Below are positions 24,094 through 26,714 of a stretch of 26,714 nucleotides of DNA, piece after piece. Each line of letters begins with the position of its first letter. Positions within the stretch are counted from its first letter, which is position 1. Origin of the DNA: JBBEBE01 sp051746765 (GTDB taxonomy: Bacteria > Bacteroidota > Rhodothermia > Balneolales > Balneolaceae); the NCBI GenBank assembly GCA_051746765.1, contig JBNJFK010000008.1, forward strand, positions 1 to 26,714, written 5' to 3'. A program made the translations under genes and the position numbers. Under the pieces are notes generated by a model. That model made no database searches. It saw nothing but the letters and a program-made list of their open reading frames with translations, and was not told the origin of the DNA.

Positions 24094-24474
24094 ATGCTGG
24101 AATCATACGTTCCCATCGTCATCTTGTTTGGCATCGCGCTTGTTTTGGCGCTGTTGCTCATGTCACTGTCCCGCCTGCTGGGACCGTTCCGCCCCAACAA
24201 GAACAAGCTGAACCCCTACGAGAGTGGGATGGACCCGGTCGGACAGGCACGGGAACGATACACGATTGGGTTCTATCTGGTGGCCATGGAATTTATCGTT
24301 TTTGACCTGGAAGTGATTTTTCTCGTTCCCTGGGCAGTCGGGTTCAAAAGCCTGGGAGCCGGGCCGTTTGTATCCATGGTGGTCTTCATTGCCATCCTGA
24401 TGATCGGTCTGGTATACACACTCAAAAAAGGGACTCTGGATTTCGGTATGAAACCAGCTTTATCCAACCGTTAG
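24094..24474 (+). CDS. nuoA: NADH-quinone oxidoreductase subunit A
   Basis: A small membrane subunit of complex I that helps join the quinone-reducing arm to the membrane arm. It has 126 residues with three membrane helices (about 5-27, 62-85 and 90-108). The loop NPYESGMDPVGQARERYTIG after helix one and the conserved FYLVAMEFIVFDLEVIFLVP of helix two are diagnostic. The frame extends to a TTG at 24064 inside the promoter, so ATG 24094 is used. nuoB follows after 12 bases. Confidence 0.96.
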   Translation: MLESYVPIVILFGIALVLALLLMSLSRLLGPFRPNKNKLNPYESGMDPVGQARERYTIGFYLVAMEFIVFDLEVIFLVPWAVGFKSLGAGPFVSMVVFIAILMIGLVYTLKKGTLDFGMKPALSNR

Positions 24475-24486
24475 AGAGAGACGACT

Positions 24487-24969
24487 ATGGGACTAGAAAG
24501 TGCATTGGGAGAAGGGTATCTCACCACACGTGTGGATACATTGGTCAATTGGGCCCGTTCAAATGCGGCATGGCCCATGCCGATGGGCCTGGCATGCTGT
24601 GCCATCGAAATGATGGCCTTTGCCGGACCGAGATATGACGTCTCCAGATTCGGGTCCGAAGTGTTTCGGTTCTCGCCTCGTCAGAGCGATGTCATGATCG
24701 TTGCCGGTTGGTGCTCTTACAAAATGTCGCATGCCATCCGGCGAATCTGGGATCAAATGCCCGACCCGAAATGGTGCATCGCCATGGGTGCGTGTGCCTC
24801 CACCGGCGGGATGCATCGCTGTTACGGTGTTGTTCAGGGAGTCGACAACTTTCTGCCGGTAGACGCCTACATCTCGGGCTGCCCTCCCCGACCGGATGCC
24901 GTCATTCACGCTCTGATGGACATACAGAAGAAGATTCAAACCGAACACTCTGTAATGCTCGATACCTGA
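24487..24969 (+). CDS. nuoB: NADH-quinone oxidoreductase subunit B
   Basis: The complex I subunit that holds iron-sulfur cluster N2, the last electron carrier before quinone. It has 160 residues. Cluster ligands are Cys37-Cys38 in LACCAIEMMAFAGPRYD, Cys103 in MGACASTGG and Cys132 in SGCPPRPDAV. Three further cysteines (76, 97 and 112) lie between them; the segment VAGWCSYKM replaces the commoner VAGTVTxKM. Such variants occur in some lineages, so this marks a subtype rather than damage. nuoC begins one base after the stop. Confidence 0.96.
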   Translation: MGLESALGEGYLTTRVDTLVNWARSNAAWPMPMGLACCAIEMMAFAGPRYDVSRFGSEVFRFSPRQSDVMIVAGWCSYKMSHAIRRIWDQMPDPKWCIAMGACASTGGMHRCYGVVQGVDNFLPVDAYISGCPPRPDAVIHALMDIQKKIQTEHSVMLDT

Positions 24970-24970
24970 T

Positions 24971-25480
24971 ATGAAACAGACACTCCCCGAGTCCCTGAAA
25001 GGAACCCTGGACGAGCTTCAAAACTCTTTTGGAGAGAAGGTTCTGCAGATCCACCATCCATCCGGAGATCTCCACGTCCGGATTCAGCCCGATGCCCTGC
25101 TGTCGATTGCCGAATGGCTTCACGAGAAGGGGTATATCTACATCACCGATGTCATCGGAACAGACCGGTACCAAACCGACGATCGCTTCGAAGTCATCTA
25201 CAACCTGCTCAGCCTGCGCGACCAACAGCGTCTCTTTCTGGTCGTCCGTCTTCCGGAAGAGGATCCGTCCGTAGCCTCCGTGACTCCGATCTGGCCGGCT
25301 GCTAACTGGTATGAGAGAGAGGTGTTCGACATGTTCGGCATTCGGTTCGAAGGTCACCCCGATCTCCGCCGAATGTACATGCCGGAGGATTACGCCTACT
25401 ACCCTCTTCGAAAAGAGTTTCCACTGCTCGGCATCCCGGGATCCATCGATTTGCCCGGAACGACCCCGGAATCCGAATAA
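24971..25480 (+). CDS. nuoC: NADH-quinone oxidoreductase subunit C
   Basis: The 30-kDa subunit of the peripheral arm of complex I. It has 169 residues and is separate from NuoD (not the NuoCD fusion of E. coli). The diagnostic block ANWYEREVFDMFGIRFEGHP (about 112-131) is intact, followed by the DLRRMYMPEDYAYYPLRKEFPL ending, here cited only in part as MPEDYAYYPLRKEFPL. The start at ATG 24971 is one base from nuoB. nuoD follows after ten bases. Confidence 0.95.
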   Translation: MKQTLPESLKGTLDELQNSFGEKVLQIHHPSGDLHVRIQPDALLSIAEWLHEKGYIYITDVIGTDRYQTDDRFEVIYNLLSLRDQQRLFLVVRLPEEDPSVASVTPIWPAANWYEREVFDMFGIRFEGHPDLRRMYMPEDYAYYPLRKEFPLLGIPGSIDLPGTTPESE

Positions 25481-25490
25481 ACGAACCATT

Positions 25491-26714
25491 ATGAAGCAGA
25501 CTGATATTTCGTCCAGGACCGAGTCGACGTTCTTCCAGAAGCACCAGGAGAAACTGTACAAGAGCCTGGAAGACAAACACACAACCGTCGAAGAGGTCGA
25601 TGTCGACGACCCGCTCAACTCGAAGATGATTTTGAATATGGGTCCGCAGCACCCGGCAACGCACGGTGTATTGCGGCTGGTGCTCGAACTCAAGGGCGAG
25701 ACGATCCTCAAAACCAAACTGGACATCGGCTATCTCCACCGGGGAGTAGAGAAGATCGCAGAGAACAAGACGTACCAGGAGTTCATGCCCTATACGGATC
25801 GCATGGACTATCTCTCCCCCTATAACAACAATGTCGCCCTCTGCACGGCGGTCGAAAAGATCGCTGATGTCGACGTTCCCGAACGTGCACACTACATCCG
25901 GATGATCGGATGCGAACTTGCCCGGATTTCCTCTCACCTCCTCTGGCTCGGTACCATGGTCATGGATGCCGGGGCGGTCTCCTTCTTTATCTGGACCTTC
26001 AAGGAGCGGGAGAAGATCTACGACATCATGGATCGGCTCACCGGACACCGATTCACGGTCTCCCATGCACGCATCGGGGGTGTGGCAAACGACATTACGC
26101 CGGAGGCGATGTCCTACATTCGGGAATTCGTCGAAAAATTCCCGGAAGAACTGAAAAATTACCACAAGCTTCTGGACCGCAACCGAATCTTCTTTGACCG
26201 AAATGAAAATGTCGGTGTGTTGACGACCGAAGATGCGCTTCGGATCGGAGCCAAGGGGCCCGTACTTCGGGGCTCGGGATATGCGATGGACATTCGGAAA
26301 CTTGAACCGTATGCCCGCTACGACCAGGTAGAATTTGATGTTCCCACCCGACTGGAGGGTGACAACCTGGCCCGTTACTACGTACGGATGGAGGAGATGC
26401 ACGAAAGCATTCGAATTCTCGAGCAGTGCCTTGACAAACTTCCGAAAGGACCGGTCCGGTTAGACAACGCCAAACAAGCCTACCCGTCCAAGGATGAGGT
26501 TTACTACTCCATGGAAGGGATGATTCACGACTTCATGATGACCGATACCGGCATCTGTCCGCCGGAAGGTGCACAAGCGTATCACGCTGTGGAGTCTCCA
26601 AAAGGCGAATTGGGCTACTTTATTCAGAGTGACGGAACCGGCCACCCCTGGCGCATGAAAATCTCGGCGCCATCCCTGGCCAACCTGCAGGTACTGGAGA
26701 ACATCCTCGATGGC
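25491..26714 (+). CDS. nuoD: NADH-quinone oxidoreductase subunit D, 3' end cut by window edge
   Basis: The 49-kDa subunit that forms the quinone pocket of complex I together with NuoB. 408 codons are visible without a stop. NMGPQHPATHGVLRLVLEL (about 47-65) is the diagnostic opening and contains the quinone-contacting His. LDIGYLHRGVEKIAENKTY, RIGGVANDI and the C-terminal ESPKGELGYFIQSDG are as expected. About 25-35 residues should be missing beyond the edge. An N-terminal extension of about 40 residues, charged and Glu/Asp-rich, precedes the conserved core. ATG 25491 has no Shine-Dalgarno. The rest of the nuo operon should continue to the right. Confidence 0.96.
   Translation, partial: MKQTDISSRTESTFFQKHQEKLYKSLEDKHTTVEEVDVDDPLNSKMILNMGPQHPATHGVLRLVLELKGETILKTKLDIGYLHRGVEKIAENKTYQEFMPYTDRMDYLSPYNNNVALCTAVEKIADVDVPERAHYIRMIGCELARISSHLLWLGTMVMDAGAVSFFIWTFKEREKIYDIMDRLTGHRFTVSHARIGGVANDITPEAMSYIREFVEKFPEELKNYHKLLDRNRIFFDRNENVGVLTTEDALRIGAKGPVLRGSGYAMDIRKLEPYARYDQVEFDVPTRLEGDNLARYYVRMEEMHESIRILEQCLDKLPKGPVRLDNAKQAYPSKDEVYYSMEGMIHDFMMTDTGICPPEGAQAYHAVESPKGELGYFIQSDGTGHPWRMKISAPSLANLQVLENILDG

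Noticed and set aside
25302..26402. Minus-strand open frame of 366 codons opposite nuoC/nuoD
   Set aside because: The NuoC and NuoD frames are certain; the antisense frame has no family resemblance.
1..26714. CRISPR array, prophage, toxin-antitoxin, insertion sequence or other defence or mobile system
   Set aside because: No regularly spaced repeats, no transposase or integrase, and nearly every gene matches a housekeeping family.

Overview
The window reads as a chromosomal housekeeping segment from a Gram-negative bacterium, most likely of the Bacteroidota/Chlorobiota/Rhodothermota/Balneolota (FCB) group. The evidence is the gene order rpmF-plsX-fabH-fabD-fabG-acpP-fabF-rnc, an LpxH-like lipid A enzyme and a class A PBP (so an outer membrane plus peptidoglycan), few clear Shine-Dalgarno sequences, and a textbook Bacteroidota-type promoter (TTG-N20-TAATTTTG) before the nuo genes. 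The narrower guess of Rhodothermota/Balneolota is inference. No rRNA, tRNA, CRISPR array, insertion sequence, prophage or integrase was seen. Coding density is high and no gene-free stretch exceeds 300 bases.

Layout. (1) 1-3266, minus: a nearly complete recC, running off the left edge. (2) 3490-4229, plus: a YciA-like thioesterase translationally coupled to a small Hpt-like protein. (3) 4280-5359, minus: an M42 aminopeptidase; 5529-6803, plus: an HD-domain dNTPase-like phosphohydrolase. (4) 6821-6918: a degenerate tandem repeat between convergent genes. (5) 6930-16608, minus: a long run of DUF177, rpmF, plsX, fabH, fabD, fabG, acpP, fabF, rnc, mgtE, thyA and folA, covering fatty-acid and phospholipid initiation, RNase III, Mg2+ uptake and thymidylate/folate metabolism. 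(6) 16694-19615, minus: pfkA, pgi and a deoxynucleoside kinase, nearly without gaps. (7) 19800-23974, plus: polyprenyl diphosphate synthase, LpxH-like phosphoesterase and PBP1A, an envelope operon. (8) 24094-26714, plus: nuoA, nuoB, nuoC and a partial nuoD of respiratory complex I, with their own promoter.

Gene coupling is tight. Four-base stop/start overlaps occur with all three bacterial start codons: ATGA (thioesterase/Hpt-like, fabH/fabD, lpxH-like/PBP), GTGA (pgi/deoxynucleoside kinase) and TTGA (thyA/folA). mgtE begins inside the end of rnc behind a very strong Shine-Dalgarno. Four genes in the window act on deoxynucleotide pools (HD hydrolase, thyA, folA, deoxynucleoside kinase).

I found no convincing undescribed multi-gene system. 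The items most worth a second look are small: the orphan Hpt-like protein coupled to a thioesterase, the tandem repeat at 6821-6918, a 13-mer found three times, a palindrome lying on the polyprenyl synthase promoter, an exact 16-bp tandem duplication across the rpmF stop codon, and an inverted repeat upstream of recC.
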